Shown one piece after another: positions 16,848 through 25,727 of a stretch of 64,000 nt of DNA. Positions within the stretch are counted from its first letter, which is position 1, and each line of letters opens with the position of its first letter. The notes below the pieces were generated by a model, which saw nothing but the letters and a program-made list of their open reading frames with translations, searched no databases and was not told the DNA's origin. This DNA comes from Teredinibacter turnerae (GTDB taxonomy: Bacteria; Pseudomonadota; Gammaproteobacteria; Pseudomonadales; Cellvibrionaceae): contig NZ_CP149817.1 of the NCBI RefSeq assembly GCF_037935975.1, forward strand, positions 4,030,001 through 4,094,000. The letters are read 5' to 3'. Made by a program: the position numbers and the translations under genes.

Positions 16848-19034
16848 ATGTATAGCACGGCACCACTGCTACTCCATTTATTTAACGGACTCATCATCGC
16901 GCTTGCGGTGTTGTTAGGCGTTTTGTTTTTCAAACGCGAGCAGGACCTGGCAGTACACCGTTTTAACGGCCCTTTTAAGCTGATTTATCTCGGCGTTACG
17001 CTGAGTAGCTTGAGCTTCCTCGCGGATAGCCTCCACAGTGCGGGTCTGCTCTACCTGCCCGAACCCGTGGTGTACGGGCGCATCTATTTCTGGCTCCACA
17101 TGGGGTATGTCAGCGGTAGCGTGATCACCTTCCTCGGTCTCGCTATTTTTATCAACCGCGTGATTCCCCTCTCCTCACGCCAGGTTCTCCGTCTGGCCGC
17201 CGCACGCGAACAACTGACCGCCTCCAACGATGAACTGGCCCGAACGATCGCCACGCGCAATAAAGAGCTGGAAATCAATAATCACACCCTGCAACGCGTG
17301 CTTGAAGAACAGCAGGATTCCCGCCGTGCGCTGACTGAGAGCGAACAGAAGTTTCGTACGTTCTTTGACGAAAGCCCCGCAGTGTTTGTGAGTTTGGGGC
17401 GCGACCACCGCATCAAGGAAATTAATCGCTACGGCGCCGCAGCACTTGGGTACGGACCCAAGGAACTGATAGGAGAAACTTTCGAAACTATCGTGTCACC
17501 GGAGGACTACTCAACCCAGGAGCACTACCTTGAAGATGGCTTTACCAGCGCTCAGGGAACATCGGAAATCGAACTACGTCTGTTGCGTAACGACACGCAA
17601 AGCCTGTGGACAAAAGTCTCTGCCAGCCTGGTAAACAGTCCAGAGCGGGAGGACACGCTACTGCTGGTTTGCCAGGATATCTCTGAATCCAAGGAACTTG
17701 CCGAATCGCTCTATTACCAGGCCCGTCACGACGACTTAACCGGGCTGTTCAACCGCCGGGCGCTTGAGAACTTTATCGCGGAAAAACTGGAAATCATGTC
17801 TCCGGTCGGCAAACCGCTGGCGCTAATTTTTATGGACATTGACCAGCTCAAAGTGGTGAACGATACCTGCGGCCACCGGGCTGGCGACGAATATATCCGC
17901 CAGTTGGTACAGCGCATTGGCGAACACCACGGCCAGTTTGACTTTTTCGCCCGCGCGGGCGGCGACGAGCTGGCGATGGTATTAATCGATACCTCCCCCA
18001 CCGAAGCCGTAGAGATGGCTGAACTCGCGCGAAACATTGCCGAGGATTTTAGTTTCTCCTGGCAGGACCAATCATTCAGGCAAAGCTTGAGCGTTGGCGT
18101 TGCGTTGACTTCGCGCAATATTCGTTCGCTGTCGGACATTATGGCTGCCGCGGACGCCGCCTGTTACACCGCCAAGCAGCAAGGGCGCAATCGGGTAGTG
18201 ATGCAAGAGGACACGCCCGAACTCCTGGACGCGAACCGTTCCGAAATGCTGTGGGTCAGCCGCTTGCAAACCGCGCTTATGCGCGACAGGTTCGAGCTCT
18301 ACTTCCAACCCATTTGCGACCTGCGGCATCGGCACAGCGGGTACATCCACTACGAAGTGTTAATTCGCTATGTGGATGACGACGGTACGCATCGCACCCC
18401 GGATAACTTCTTACCCGCTGCCGAGCGCTTCGGCTTAACCAATCAAATAGACCTCTGGGTGCTGACGACAACACTGGATTATCTAGACCGGCACCCGGCA
18501 CACACCCGCGCCTTGAACTGCTGCTCTATCAATTTGAGCGCGCATTCCCTAGCCAGCCATCAGTCCCGCTCGGCGATAAAACAATTGGTGATGACCGCGC
18601 AGTTTCCGAAAAATAAACTCTGTTTTGAAATTACCGAAACCAACGCCATTCACAACCTGCAGGAAGCTGTGGAATTCGTGAACGATCTCAAGATCCTTGG
18701 CTGCCGTTTCGCGCTGGATGATTTCGGCACCGGGTTTTCGTCTTTTAGCTATTTGCAAAACCTGGCTGTGGATTACATCAAAATTGACGGTTCATTTATT
18801 CGCGATATCATCAACAATGAAGTTGGCCGCGCGATGGTAAAAGCGATGAACGCAATCGGCAGGGAGCTCAACATAGGTACCATCGCAGAGTACGTTGAGT
18901 CAGATGAAATTATCGCCGAATTGATACACATGGACGTCGCCTACGGGCAGGGGTTTGCTCTGGCGAAACCCATGCCCGTCAGCATGATGGAAGAGTACTA
19001 TCGGGAAAACATCACCGCGCCGCTGAGCCCCTGA
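16848..19034 (+). CDS. Membrane PAS-GGDEF-EAL cyclic-di-GMP protein
   Basis: From ATG 16848 the product has about 728 residues: three membrane segments (about 5-25, 40-65, 75-100), a coiled coil, a PAS domain (about 165-285, SEQKFRTFFDESPAVFV), GGDEF (about 295-460) and EAL (about 475-720). The GGDEF signature reads AGGDEL and the I-site RxxD is replaced by GQFD, so cyclase feedback is probably absent. The EAL half reads EVLIR but keeps the catalytic FEITET, DDFGTGFSS, IKIDGSFI and GQGFALAKP motifs, so c-di-GMP hydrolysis is likely. The MSHA cluster's MshE is a plausible c-di-GMP effector in the same genome. Confidence 0.9.
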   Translation: MYSTAPLLLHLFNGLIIALAVLLGVLFFKREQDLAVHRFNGPFKLIYLGVTLSSLSFLADSLHSAGLLYLPEPVVYGRIYFWLHMGYVSGSVITFLGLAIFINRVIPLSSRQVLRLAAAREQLTASNDELARTIATRNKELEINNHTLQRVLEEQQDSRRALTESEQKFRTFFDESPAVFVSLGRDHRIKEINRYGAAALGYGPKELIGETFETIVSPEDYSTQEHYLEDGFTSAQGTSEIELRLLRNDTQSLWTKVSASLVNSPEREDTLLLVCQDISESKELAESLYYQARHDDLTGLFNRRALENFIAEKLEIMSPVGKPLALIFMDIDQLKVVNDTCGHRAGDEYIRQLVQRIGEHHGQFDFFARAGGDELAMVLIDTSPTEAVEMAELARNIAEDFSFSWQDQSFRQSLSVGVALTSRNIRSLSDIMAAADAACYTAKQQGRNRVVMQEDTPELLDANRSEMLWVSRLQTALMRDRFELYFQPICDLRHRHSGYIHYEVLIRYVDDDGTHRTPDNFLPAAERFGLTNQIDLWVLTTTLDYLDRHPAHTRALNCCSINLSAHSLASHQSRSAIKQLVMTAQFPKNKLCFEITETNAIHNLQEAVEFVNDLKILGCRFALDDFGTGFSSFSYLQNLAVDYIKIDGSFIRDIINNEVGRAMVKAMNAIGRELNIGTIAEYVESDEIIAELIHMDVAYGQGFALAKPMPVSMMEEYYRENITAPLSP

Positions 19035-19080
19035 CTTCCGCACCCCGCATGCTTATAGTCTGGCGATATCAGATCCAGAC

Positions 19081-21252
19081 TCACTCGACAGTTCGTCGAA
19101 AAATCAGCATTTTCAGTGCGCGGTCCGGGTCCACATCCGGGAAGTCCGTACTGTTGACCAGCTGCTCTATGCACTCGAATAGGGGGCAATGGTTTTCGAC
19201 CATCTCCTTAAAGGCTGCGAGCGACAGCTCCGGGGCATTAGCACAAGCGATTAACACACCACCTGGAGCTACCAGATCGCCCATGCGTCGCAACACCTTG
19301 GGATAGTCCGCCGACAGCACGAAGCTCCCCTTTTGGTAGCTGGGCGGATCAGCGATCACAATGTCGTAAGGCCCCATTTTCTTCAGCTTGCCCCACGAGT
19401 TCAGGATATTGTGCGGCAGGTATTGCACTGCGCCTCTGGGTAAATGCGCAAACTGGGTTTCATTTAGCTTGTGGTTGTGGCGCCCCACCGCCAGCGCCTT
19501 ACGGGCCATATCAATATTTACCACGCACTCGGCCCCACCTGCGCAAGCGACCACAGACAAAGCGCAGGTATAGGCAAACAGGTTGAGCACCCGCTTGCCA
19601 CGGGCATTGGCCAGCAACCAGTCTCGCACAGGCGCCGCATCCAGGAAAAACCCGATATTCTGGTGCTGCGCCTCAAGTTGAAATCGAAGATCACCGCACT
19701 GCGCCAGCCAATAAGTCGGTATTTCTCCCAGAAGCACCTGATTGTCAACCGGTTTGCTATAGCGGTGCTGCGCAACAATCGCCAACGACCGCGTCTGATC
19801 GGGCAGCGAGGAGAGTGGTTGGGCAACTGAACCCTCCCGACTAGGGTCCGCGAAGTAGTCCACCAACTGTGCCAAAAACATTGGTGGTGGCTCCTTGAAC
19901 AGTGTGATGAAAATAACTGGCGCAAAATAATCGATACAACACCATTCGAGGCCTGGCAAGGTGCCCCCGCGCCCATGGAACAACCGCCGGCTTTGCCCGG
20001 CCGCCAACACATCGTCGAGTGTCGGCGCCAAATGTGCAGTCAACCGCTGAATTTCATCCAGGCGCTCGCCGCCAATGCCAACGCGATACAACACCGTATC
20101 CCGATAGCCGCATGTCACTGGAATAAAGCCGCTCCAGGCGCGGTCGAGGTCCGCGTCGGCCGAGTCAATAATCAGCGGTCGCGACGCAAGCGACTCGAGC
20201 TTGGTCTTGGTGGCGACAAGCCATAAGCTGGACTTACCCACACGACGCAATAACGCTGGCGAAAGTTGCTGATTGCCGCGACCAATAATATGCCCCTGCC
20301 CGCCAATCGCCGTCAGCACTATTTTCACGTTGTCGTAATGTGCGCAAAACTGCTCTAAATCGCGCGAGTTAACGTCCAGTTTTTGCTCGATAACGCCCAG
20401 GTTTTCGTCGAGAGCAAACACATCCACACCAAGCAGGGTGGACTCCAAACCAAATTCCTGCTGGATAAAACGTGTGGTGGAACCCGGCGCAAATACGACA
20501 CATACCGGCGAGGTCGTCTGGTCTTCCAACCGCTCCCGCAATTGCGCGGCAATATCCATCAGCACCAGCTCTTCCACTTCCATACCGCCCTGCTTTACGT
20601 GCTGGACATATTGGTTTTCAGCGGGTACCAGCATTTCACCGTAGTGACGGCTGCGTACGACCCCCTCGCGAAACGCCTGCTCGTCGATATCGCGGACTTC
20701 CTGGCGCAACAGTGCGGTCAGCTTGCCCGCCACCAGATCGGCCAGTACCTGTGCGCCGCCTTCCGGGGTGATCGCAAATACGCCCGAATGCATTTTCACC
20801 CCCGAGGGTATTCCCAGCACCGGGAGTGACTCGCCAAGGTTTCGGCACACATCGCGCGCAGTACCGTCGCCCCCCACAAATACCAGCAAGTCCGGCTTCG
20901 CTTCGACCAGCGCCGTCAGTGCCTTGTCGGTATCCGCAGCAGAGCTGGGCTGCACCAGAGCAACATCCAGCAGCTCGTACGACAGGCCCGCCGCGTCCAG
21001 GTGCTGCGCTCCCATCGCACCGGGAGGACAAACAAATACCAGTGGCGCCGGGTCTATCAATTCCGATAAAGCTGCCAAAAACTGCTGCGCGCGCACCGGC
21101 GCGCGCAACGGGATTTCCCCCGCCGCTGCCAGTGCTTGTATGGCCGCATCGTCGCTGCCTTTGTTACCCTGCGCGCCCCCTACGCCCGCGAATGGATTGA
21201 CTAACCAGCCGATGCGCAATGAACGCGCTGGCGCGACCAGTGCAGCACTCAT
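19081..21252 (-). CDS. Fusion of ATP-NAD kinase-like and class I SAM methyltransferase domains
   Basis: The 723-residue protein has an N-terminal ATP-NAD kinase family domain (about 10-375; GGDGT at 127-131, GIPSGVKMHSGVF near 147-159). This is followed without a break by a methyltransferase domain (about 405-720; RRLFHGRG, QNIGFFLD near 531-538, SAM-binding RVLNLFAYTC near 554-563, DPPSYQKGSF at 635-644). The latter matches the PF10672-type rRNA or protein methyltransferases. Each part is close to the usual size of a stand-alone enzyme. Known NAD kinases make NADP; the methyl acceptor is unknown. Its ATG overlaps the pdxB stop by 4 nt. No frameshift is needed to join the halves. Confidence 0.88.
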   Translation of the reverse strand: MSAALVAPARSLRIGWLVNPFAGVGGAQGNKGSDDAAIQALAAAGEIPLRAPVRAQQFLAALSELIDPAPLVFVCPPGAMGAQHLDAAGLSYELLDVALVQPSSAADTDKALTALVEAKPDLLVFVGGDGTARDVCRNLGESLPVLGIPSGVKMHSGVFAITPEGGAQVLADLVAGKLTALLRQEVRDIDEQAFREGVVRSRHYGEMLVPAENQYVQHVKQGGMEVEELVLMDIAAQLRERLEDQTTSPVCVVFAPGSTTRFIQQEFGLESTLLGVDVFALDENLGVIEQKLDVNSRDLEQFCAHYDNVKIVLTAIGGQGHIIGRGNQQLSPALLRRVGKSSLWLVATKTKLESLASRPLIIDSADADLDRAWSGFIPVTCGYRDTVLYRVGIGGERLDEIQRLTAHLAPTLDDVLAAGQSRRLFHGRGGTLPGLEWCCIDYFAPVIFITLFKEPPPMFLAQLVDYFADPSREGSVAQPLSSLPDQTRSLAIVAQHRYSKPVDNQVLLGEIPTYWLAQCGDLRFQLEAQHQNIGFFLDAAPVRDWLLANARGKRVLNLFAYTCALSVVACAGGAECVVNIDMARKALAVGRHNHKLNETQFAHLPRGAVQYLPHNILNSWGKLKKMGPYDIVIADPPSYQKGSFVLSADYPKVLRRMGDLVAPGGVLIACANAPELSLAAFKEMVENHCPLFECIEQLVNSTDFPDVDPDRALKMLIFRRTVE

Positions 21253-22361
21253 TTGGCGCGGTCCAGGGAAAACCCCAGTGCCGCGACATTCAAGGGTATC
21301 TGCGGGGATGTCAGTTGATAGTGGCTGAATTCACGGCGTACCGGGTAACCTTTGCGCAAAGCATCGAAACCGGCAGGTAGCTGACCCAACTGGTCTCGCA
21401 ATGCCTTATCGTCCCGGGTGATCGGGTGGGTTGCCAAAATCGCAGTGACGAGATCATCGGCGTCCAGCGGCTCGGCAGCGCCGTATGCCTGCGCTTTTAC
21501 AGCGGCGACACGCGCCGATCGTTCGGCTGCGTTAATACCGAGAAACTCAGCGAGCGCTTCATAGATCATTAGCGACCCGTTAGTCTTGCCTTCGAAACTG
21601 TAACCGGCGATGTGCGGGGTCGCGATTTGCACCAGAGGCGCCAATTCGGCATCAATCGCCGGCTCGCCCTCCCATACATCCAGCACCACCGACAAATGGT
21701 TACGGTTTTCCCCCTGTAAATAGGCTTTTAACGCGTTGTTGTCGATAACTTCCCCGCGCCCGGCGTTCAGCAACAAGACACCGTCGCGCAAAGCGCGGAA
21801 AAACGGTGTGCTCAGCATGTGGTGTGTGGGATGAGGTCCGGTGCGTGTGAGCGGCGTGTGAACGCAGATAACATCGCAGGTGAACAGCGCTTCCCAATCT
21901 GCCAGGTCCGCATTCTGGTCTTGCGTAAGAAACGGATCGTAGCAAACGCAGTTCACCCCCATTCCGGTGAGCGCGCGATGTAAGCTGCCGCCCACGTTAC
22001 CGCAGCCAATAATGCCAACGCGAATATCCCGGTCGAGATAACCCAGGTGTGCGAGAGCCGCTAGATCGTATTGCACCACGCCCTGAGCATTGCAGCCAGG
22101 CGCACTGGCAAACCTGATTCCGGCCTCGGCCAAAAATTCTTTGTCCAGATGATCCGTTCCGATAGTACAGGTGCCGACAAACTTTACCGTGCTGCCCTTC
22201 AGCAGATCTGCGTTGACGCGAGTGACAGAGCGCACCAGCAGTGCATCCGCCTGGGCCACATCTGCAGAACTGATTTCACGGCCGGGTTTACGGATAATTT
22301 CGCCAAGATCCCCAAACAGGGCGTCCGCCAGTGGAATATTTTCATCAACAACAATTTTCAT
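21249..22361 (-). CDS. pdxB: Erythronate-4-phosphate dehydrogenase
   Basis: The 370-residue protein has the D-2-hydroxyacid dehydrogenase layout of PdxB: start MKIVVDENIPLADALFGDLG, GIIGCGNVGGSLHRAL (NAD-binding, about 114-129), LLNAGRGEVIDN (about 198-209), TPHIAGYSFEGKTNG (about 249-263) and the PdxB-specific C-terminal dimerisation domain. It oxidises 4-phosphoerythronate in DXP-dependent pyridoxal-phosphate synthesis. It sits between the exonuclease gene (23 nt gap) and the kinase-methyltransferase fusion (4-nt overlap). Confidence 0.96.
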   Translation of the reverse strand: MKIVVDENIPLADALFGDLGEIIRKPGREISSADVAQADALLVRSVTRVNADLLKGSTVKFVGTCTIGTDHLDKEFLAEAGIRFASAPGCNAQGVVQYDLAALAHLGYLDRDIRVGIIGCGNVGGSLHRALTGMGVNCVCYDPFLTQDQNADLADWEALFTCDVICVHTPLTRTGPHPTHHMLSTPFFRALRDGVLLLNAGRGEVIDNNALKAYLQGENRNHLSVVLDVWEGEPAIDAELAPLVQIATPHIAGYSFEGKTNGSLMIYEALAEFLGINAAERSARVAAVKAQAYGAAEPLDADDLVTAILATHPITRDDKALRDQLGQLPAGFDALRKGYPVRREFSHYQLTSPQIPLNVAALGFSLDRAK

Positions 22362-22384
22362 GGAGTATCCAAATACCTAAATTA

Positions 22385-23290
22385 TCAAATTTCGTTAAAA
22401 ACCGAGTGTACAGACGTGCGAAACCCTGCCCCAAGACCCAGTTCATCAATAGTCTCATCCAGAGCGGGCAGGTCGACAGGGCGCCGCGTCACCCGAAATC
22501 GCGCCCCCAGCGGCGCGTCTGAAGCAACGCTGGCCAATTGCAGTGAAAGCTCAATCTGCGCCTCAGCAGCAGCGAGCTTATCCCCCAATTTTGCAGCGCC
22601 GCGAACTGCACATTTTGCAACGCGATTGTAGTTCCGGCGTATCTCTGGCCAACCGCCAAACTCCGCTAACAATGCAGCGGCGGTTTTCCCACCAACACCC
22701 GGTACACCGGGAATATCGTCTGATGGATCGCCCACCAATGCGAGGAAGTCTGCCATCTGCTCGGGGAAAACGCCGTATTTCGCAAAAATCGCGGCGCTGT
22801 CCAGAGGCACCCCGTCGGGAAAGTCCCAGAGCGTATCGCGCGGTGTGCGAATAATCTGGCTGAGATCTTTATCGCGTGATACGACACATACCGACAGACC
22901 CCGCTTGCGGCTTTTCGCTGCCAGAGTCGCAATAAGGTCATCGGCTTCGAAACGCGGCGAGGCAAAGGTTGCAAGCCCATAAGCGGCACTCAAGCCTTTG
23001 CAGGCAGCGAGCTGAAACGCGAGGCTTTCATCCGGTAGCGCGCGACTGGCTTTGTAGCCAGGATACAAATCATTGCGAAAACAGGACGTCAGGCTTTCAT
23101 CAAAGCAACAAGCAATAAACTGCGGCTTTACCTCTTTGAGAAACCGCAACAACCAGCGCCCGAAGCCATACACCGCAGCTGTAGGCCGGCTCTCTCGACT
23201 CCACCAATTATCGGGCAGGGAAAAGTAATACCGGAAAATATAAATGGAGGCATCGATCAGGTAAACGGTGTCGGACTGGACAACACTCAC
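22385..23290 (-). CDS. 5'-3' exonuclease / flap endonuclease (Pol I N-terminal type)
   Basis: The 301-residue protein is a stand-alone homologue of the DNA polymerase I 5'-nuclease domain, like ExoIX/Xni. Metal-binding acidic motifs include YLIDASIYIFR (about 10-20), CFDE (about 62-65), FEADDLIATLA (about 111-121) and SRDKDLSQII (about 135-144). A helix-hairpin-helix appears in DDIPGVPGVGGKTAAALL (about 185-202). It probably removes RNA primers or flaps. It overlaps epmC by 4 nt. Confidence 0.9.
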   Translation of the reverse strand: MSVVQSDTVYLIDASIYIFRYYFSLPDNWWSRESRPTAAVYGFGRWLLRFLKEVKPQFIACCFDESLTSCFRNDLYPGYKASRALPDESLAFQLAACKGLSAAYGLATFASPRFEADDLIATLAAKSRKRGLSVCVVSRDKDLSQIIRTPRDTLWDFPDGVPLDSAAIFAKYGVFPEQMADFLALVGDPSDDIPGVPGVGGKTAAALLAEFGGWPEIRRNYNRVAKCAVRGAAKLGDKLAAAEAQIELSLQLASVASDAPLGARFRVTRRPVDLPALDETIDELGLGAGFRTSVHSVFNEI

Positions 23291-23853
23291 GCGAAACTGT
23301 CCAGTTCCTGTGCACTATAGGCGTCGGCGTCCAGATAGTTTTCACCTCCAAAATAACGTGCAAGCGCAGCGGCGAAACGTTTCGGGCGCGCCTGTAAACC
23401 CGTTGCACAATACGCATGTGCCTGCGCCAGAATCGCACGTTTAAACACTGGCGACGCCCCCATTCCCGCCATTAAATTGTCGGCACTGACGCGAAATCGG
23501 CAGGCGCAGGCTTTGTGAAATACCCACTCCAGCGCTTGCGGCTTGACCTCGACCTTTTCGAACAAGGCCTGCTGTTCTACGCTGCGGCCATCTGGCGCAT
23601 ACCAATAGCCATAATCCACTTGCGAGAGTCGTTGCGGCCCGGCAATGCACCAATGGCTCACTTCGTGCAAGGCGCTAGAGAAGTAGTCCTGAGTAAAGAC
23701 AATCGTATTGACATCGCGCCCGCTGCCTCGCGGCAGGTAAATGGGTTCTTCACCTTGGCCTTCCAGGCAGGTGTTGTATTCTGAGTCGAGGAAGCATTGA
23801 TTAAACAGTTCGACCAGCACCGCAGCGCTGTGAATAGTGGTGATGCAGGACAT
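23287..23853 (-). CDS. epmC: Elongation factor P hydroxylase
   Basis: The 188-residue protein matches YfcM/EpmC: LPRGSGRDVNTIVFTQDYFSS-type segment (about 40-60), the metal-binding ALHEVSHWCIAG (about 61-72), DYGYWYAPDGRSVEQQALFE (about 79-98) and VEVKPQALEW. EpmC hydroxylates the lysylated lysine of EF-P. The epmA/epmB partners are not in this window. It is the first gene of the minus-strand run epmC, exonuclease, pdxB, fusion enzyme. Confidence 0.93.
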   Translation of the reverse strand: MSCITTIHSAAVLVELFNQCFLDSEYNTCLEGQGEEPIYLPRGSGRDVNTIVFTQDYFSSALHEVSHWCIAGPQRLSQVDYGYWYAPDGRSVEQQALFEKVEVKPQALEWVFHKACACRFRVSADNLMAGMGASPVFKRAILAQAHAYCATGLQARPKRFAAALARYFGGENYLDADAYSAQELDSFA

Positions 23854-24026
23854 GAAAAGAATTACCTTGAGTGCCTGTGGTCGAATTAAATAGATAGCTG
23901 AGCAGTTGCTAAGTCACCTAAAAGAAATCTATAGCAAGCTATTGTGTTATCAGTGAAGTGCATATACTGTATATCGTGATGGTTCTTAAAATCATCGTGT
24001 CCTAAGCGCCATAGTGGTGTGCCTGG

Positions 24027-24051
24027 ACCTCAACCTGGAGGTGGTATTATG
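24027..24051 (+). promoter_or_regulatory. Ribosome-binding site within a small hairpin
   Basis: The Shine-Dalgarno GGAGG (24037-24041) fixes the ATG at 24049. ACCTC at 24027-24031 is complementary to GAGGT at 24038-24042 across a 6-nt loop, so the RBS can be masked in a 5-bp stem. The stem is short and may be accidental. Confidence 0.4.
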
Positions 24052-24756
24052 AAGACCTCAAACCCTGGTCACAACTCAGATAACGTGATCGATCTCTTCA
24101 CAGGGAAGCCCTACTCTTCGGCTAACGACAGCCGCATCATTCGTCTCTCCCCCGAACTCGACGGTCTGGAAATGCTTTACTCCAATGAAGCCAGCGAGGA
24201 CAAATTTTTCAGCTTGAAAATTCTGTGCTGGGGGCTCCGTGCGAATGGCGAGGTTGTGGGCCTTGTGCCCTGGCTCGATGACCTGGTGCCCTGTCCGGAT
24301 ATCGAAGACCCACTCAACGGCGCCTGGGAAGGGTATTACGACCCCGGTATCGATGAATTATTTTTCGAACCACCCATCCACAAAATTGTGGAGCTGGAAA
24401 CAGCTGCGGAATATTACGAAGTTCAGTGTGATAATCCGTACGATGTGGTTCAGGAAATTCCCGATACCATCGGCACCCACGCCGTACTTTCCGGTAGCGA
24501 CGAGCACAGCTTGACTCTCCAGGAAGTCGTGAGCTGGCGCTTGTTCAACGACGGAACTGTATGCGGCATGCTGGTCGATGAGAAAAAAGTGGAAAGCACA
24601 CCTGTGCTGCCGGGCGATAGCTGTTTATATCCCGCCCAGACCCAACAAAAATTCCGCTATTTTTTTCAGCACCACATCGCCAACAAAATCAAATCTCAAG
24701 ACCCGGAGGCGCTCGCAGCCATCTCGCTGCTTGTCGAAGAGTCTTCTCAGGGCTGA
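24049..24756 (+). CDS. Conserved hypothetical protein
   Basis: A 235-residue acidic soluble protein beginning MKTSNPGHNSDNVIDLFTGKPY. The ATG at 24049 has a strong GGAGG 7 nt upstream; a longer frame starting at 24019 has no RBS. The central part has WGLRANGEVVGLVPWLDDLVPC, and a similar second unit RLFNDGTVCGMLVDEKKVESTPVLPG, suggesting two related beta-rich repeats (each W/R-L-x-N-G/D-x-V...G followed by a proline-rich turn). The C terminus is helical. I recognise no function. It is monocistronic. Confidence 0.75.
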   Translation: MKTSNPGHNSDNVIDLFTGKPYSSANDSRIIRLSPELDGLEMLYSNEASEDKFFSLKILCWGLRANGEVVGLVPWLDDLVPCPDIEDPLNGAWEGYYDPGIDELFFEPPIHKIVELETAAEYYEVQCDNPYDVVQEIPDTIGTHAVLSGSDEHSLTLQEVVSWRLFNDGTVCGMLVDEKKVESTPVLPGDSCLYPAQTQQKFRYFFQHHIANKIKSQDPEALAAISLLVEESSQG

Positions 24757-25053
24757 TACCAGCCCGAGTAGTCATCACTGACTGCGACACAACTCCGTAA
24801 TCTTCGGAGGCTCCCACTGACTTCTGCAACGATGCGCCGTTATGCAAAGCTAATGCGCGTGCGGCGCGCTGGAGACAGCCCGTCACTCTTGGGGCGGAAC
24901 TACTGCGAAACTGGCAGAGGACATCGGTCGATCTGGAAGTAGCGCGCCGACAAAGTCCCATGCCGGCTCGTGCGGGCAGGGTGTCGACCTGCGAGAACTG
25001 AACAACCCTGCTAAAGCTGCAACCCATAACCCAAGTAAACACCTCACGTCTGA
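24757..25053. other. Intergenic spacer, no supported gene
   Basis: 297 nt between two convergent genes. A long minus-strand frame crosses it but has no start signal, no family motif and a composition unlike the neighbouring genes. No terminator with a T tract was seen. Confidence 0.4.
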
Positions 25054-25296
25054 TCAACCTTTGCGCACCAAAAACCGGTACTCATCGTCCTGCTGAGCGA
25101 CCGCCACCAGCTCATGGCTCAAAAACTCACAGAAGCGCGTTATATCCCGCTGCGTCGAGGGGTCTGTAGCCAATACTTCAATCACATCGCCAGGCGCCGC
25201 ATCGCGCACGGCGTTGTGTAACATCATCACAGGCTCGGGGCACAAGAGCCCGCGCGCATCGATGGAGTGTTGGTGGGGTTGATCAGAATGTGTCAT
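25054..25296 (-). CDS. tusA: TusA-family sulfur carrier protein
   Basis: The 80-residue protein has the TusA signature SIDARGLLCPEPVMMLHNAV with the active cysteine C19 in CPEP, followed by GDVIEVLATDPSTQRDITRFCEF. TusA accepts persulfide sulfur from IscS and passes it to the TusBCD relay for 2-thiouridine at tRNA position 34, and serves other sulfur routes. Length and motif are typical. It diverges from the plus-strand monooxygenase gene. Confidence 0.93.
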   Translation of the reverse strand: MTHSDQPHQHSIDARGLLCPEPVMMLHNAVRDAAPGDVIEVLATDPSTQRDITRFCEFLSHELVAVAQQDDEYRFLVRKG

Positions 25297-25425
25297 TTTT
25301 TAAACCATTTATTCGGTTCACGAGAATTTATTTACAAATCGTTGATATGTCTTTACCAAATGGGAAAACGAACTGGAGTATATTGCCCCAACGCGTGTTC
25401 CAAACCATAACAAAGGCGCCTCTCT

Positions 25426-25707
25426 ATGATCCATGTGCTTATCGAACGTCATCTTCACGAAGGACAACTTGCCACCTATCTCGACCAGGCCAAACGGGCT
25501 CTGCAACATACCTACGCTGTGCCCGGGTTTATCTCTGGCGAGGCCTTCTACGACTTAAACGATGAGAATCACCGTCTCCTGTTGTGCAAATGGAAAAGCC
25601 TTGAAAGCTGGCAGCGCTGGCTGCAAAGCTCGGAGCGCCTTGAAATACTAAGCGCGGTCCACGCCATACTGACACAGCCAGAAAAAATAACCTTGCTCGA
25701 CAATTAG
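25426..25707 (+). CDS. Antibiotic biosynthesis monooxygenase (ABM) domain protein
   Basis: The 93-residue protein is a single ferredoxin-like ABM domain: MIHVLIERHLHEGQL at the start, GFISGEAFYDLND in the middle, and KWKSLESWQRWLQSSER with the conserved W-x-S-x3-W spacing. Small ABM proteins include quinol monooxygenases and heme-degrading IsdG relatives; the residues here do not identify a substrate. It is convergent with rlmM, with 20 nt between stops. Confidence 0.85.
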   Translation: MIHVLIERHLHEGQLATYLDQAKRALQHTYAVPGFISGEAFYDLNDENHRLLLCKWKSLESWQRWLQSSERLEILSAVHAILTQPEKITLLDN

Positions 25708-25727
25708 TCCCGTTTGAACTGGCAAGG

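Noticed and set aside
23960-23985. LexA/SOS-box-like CTGTATAT sequence upstream of 24049
   Set aside because: The right half does not provide the required CAG at the correct distance, so it is not a credible SOS box.
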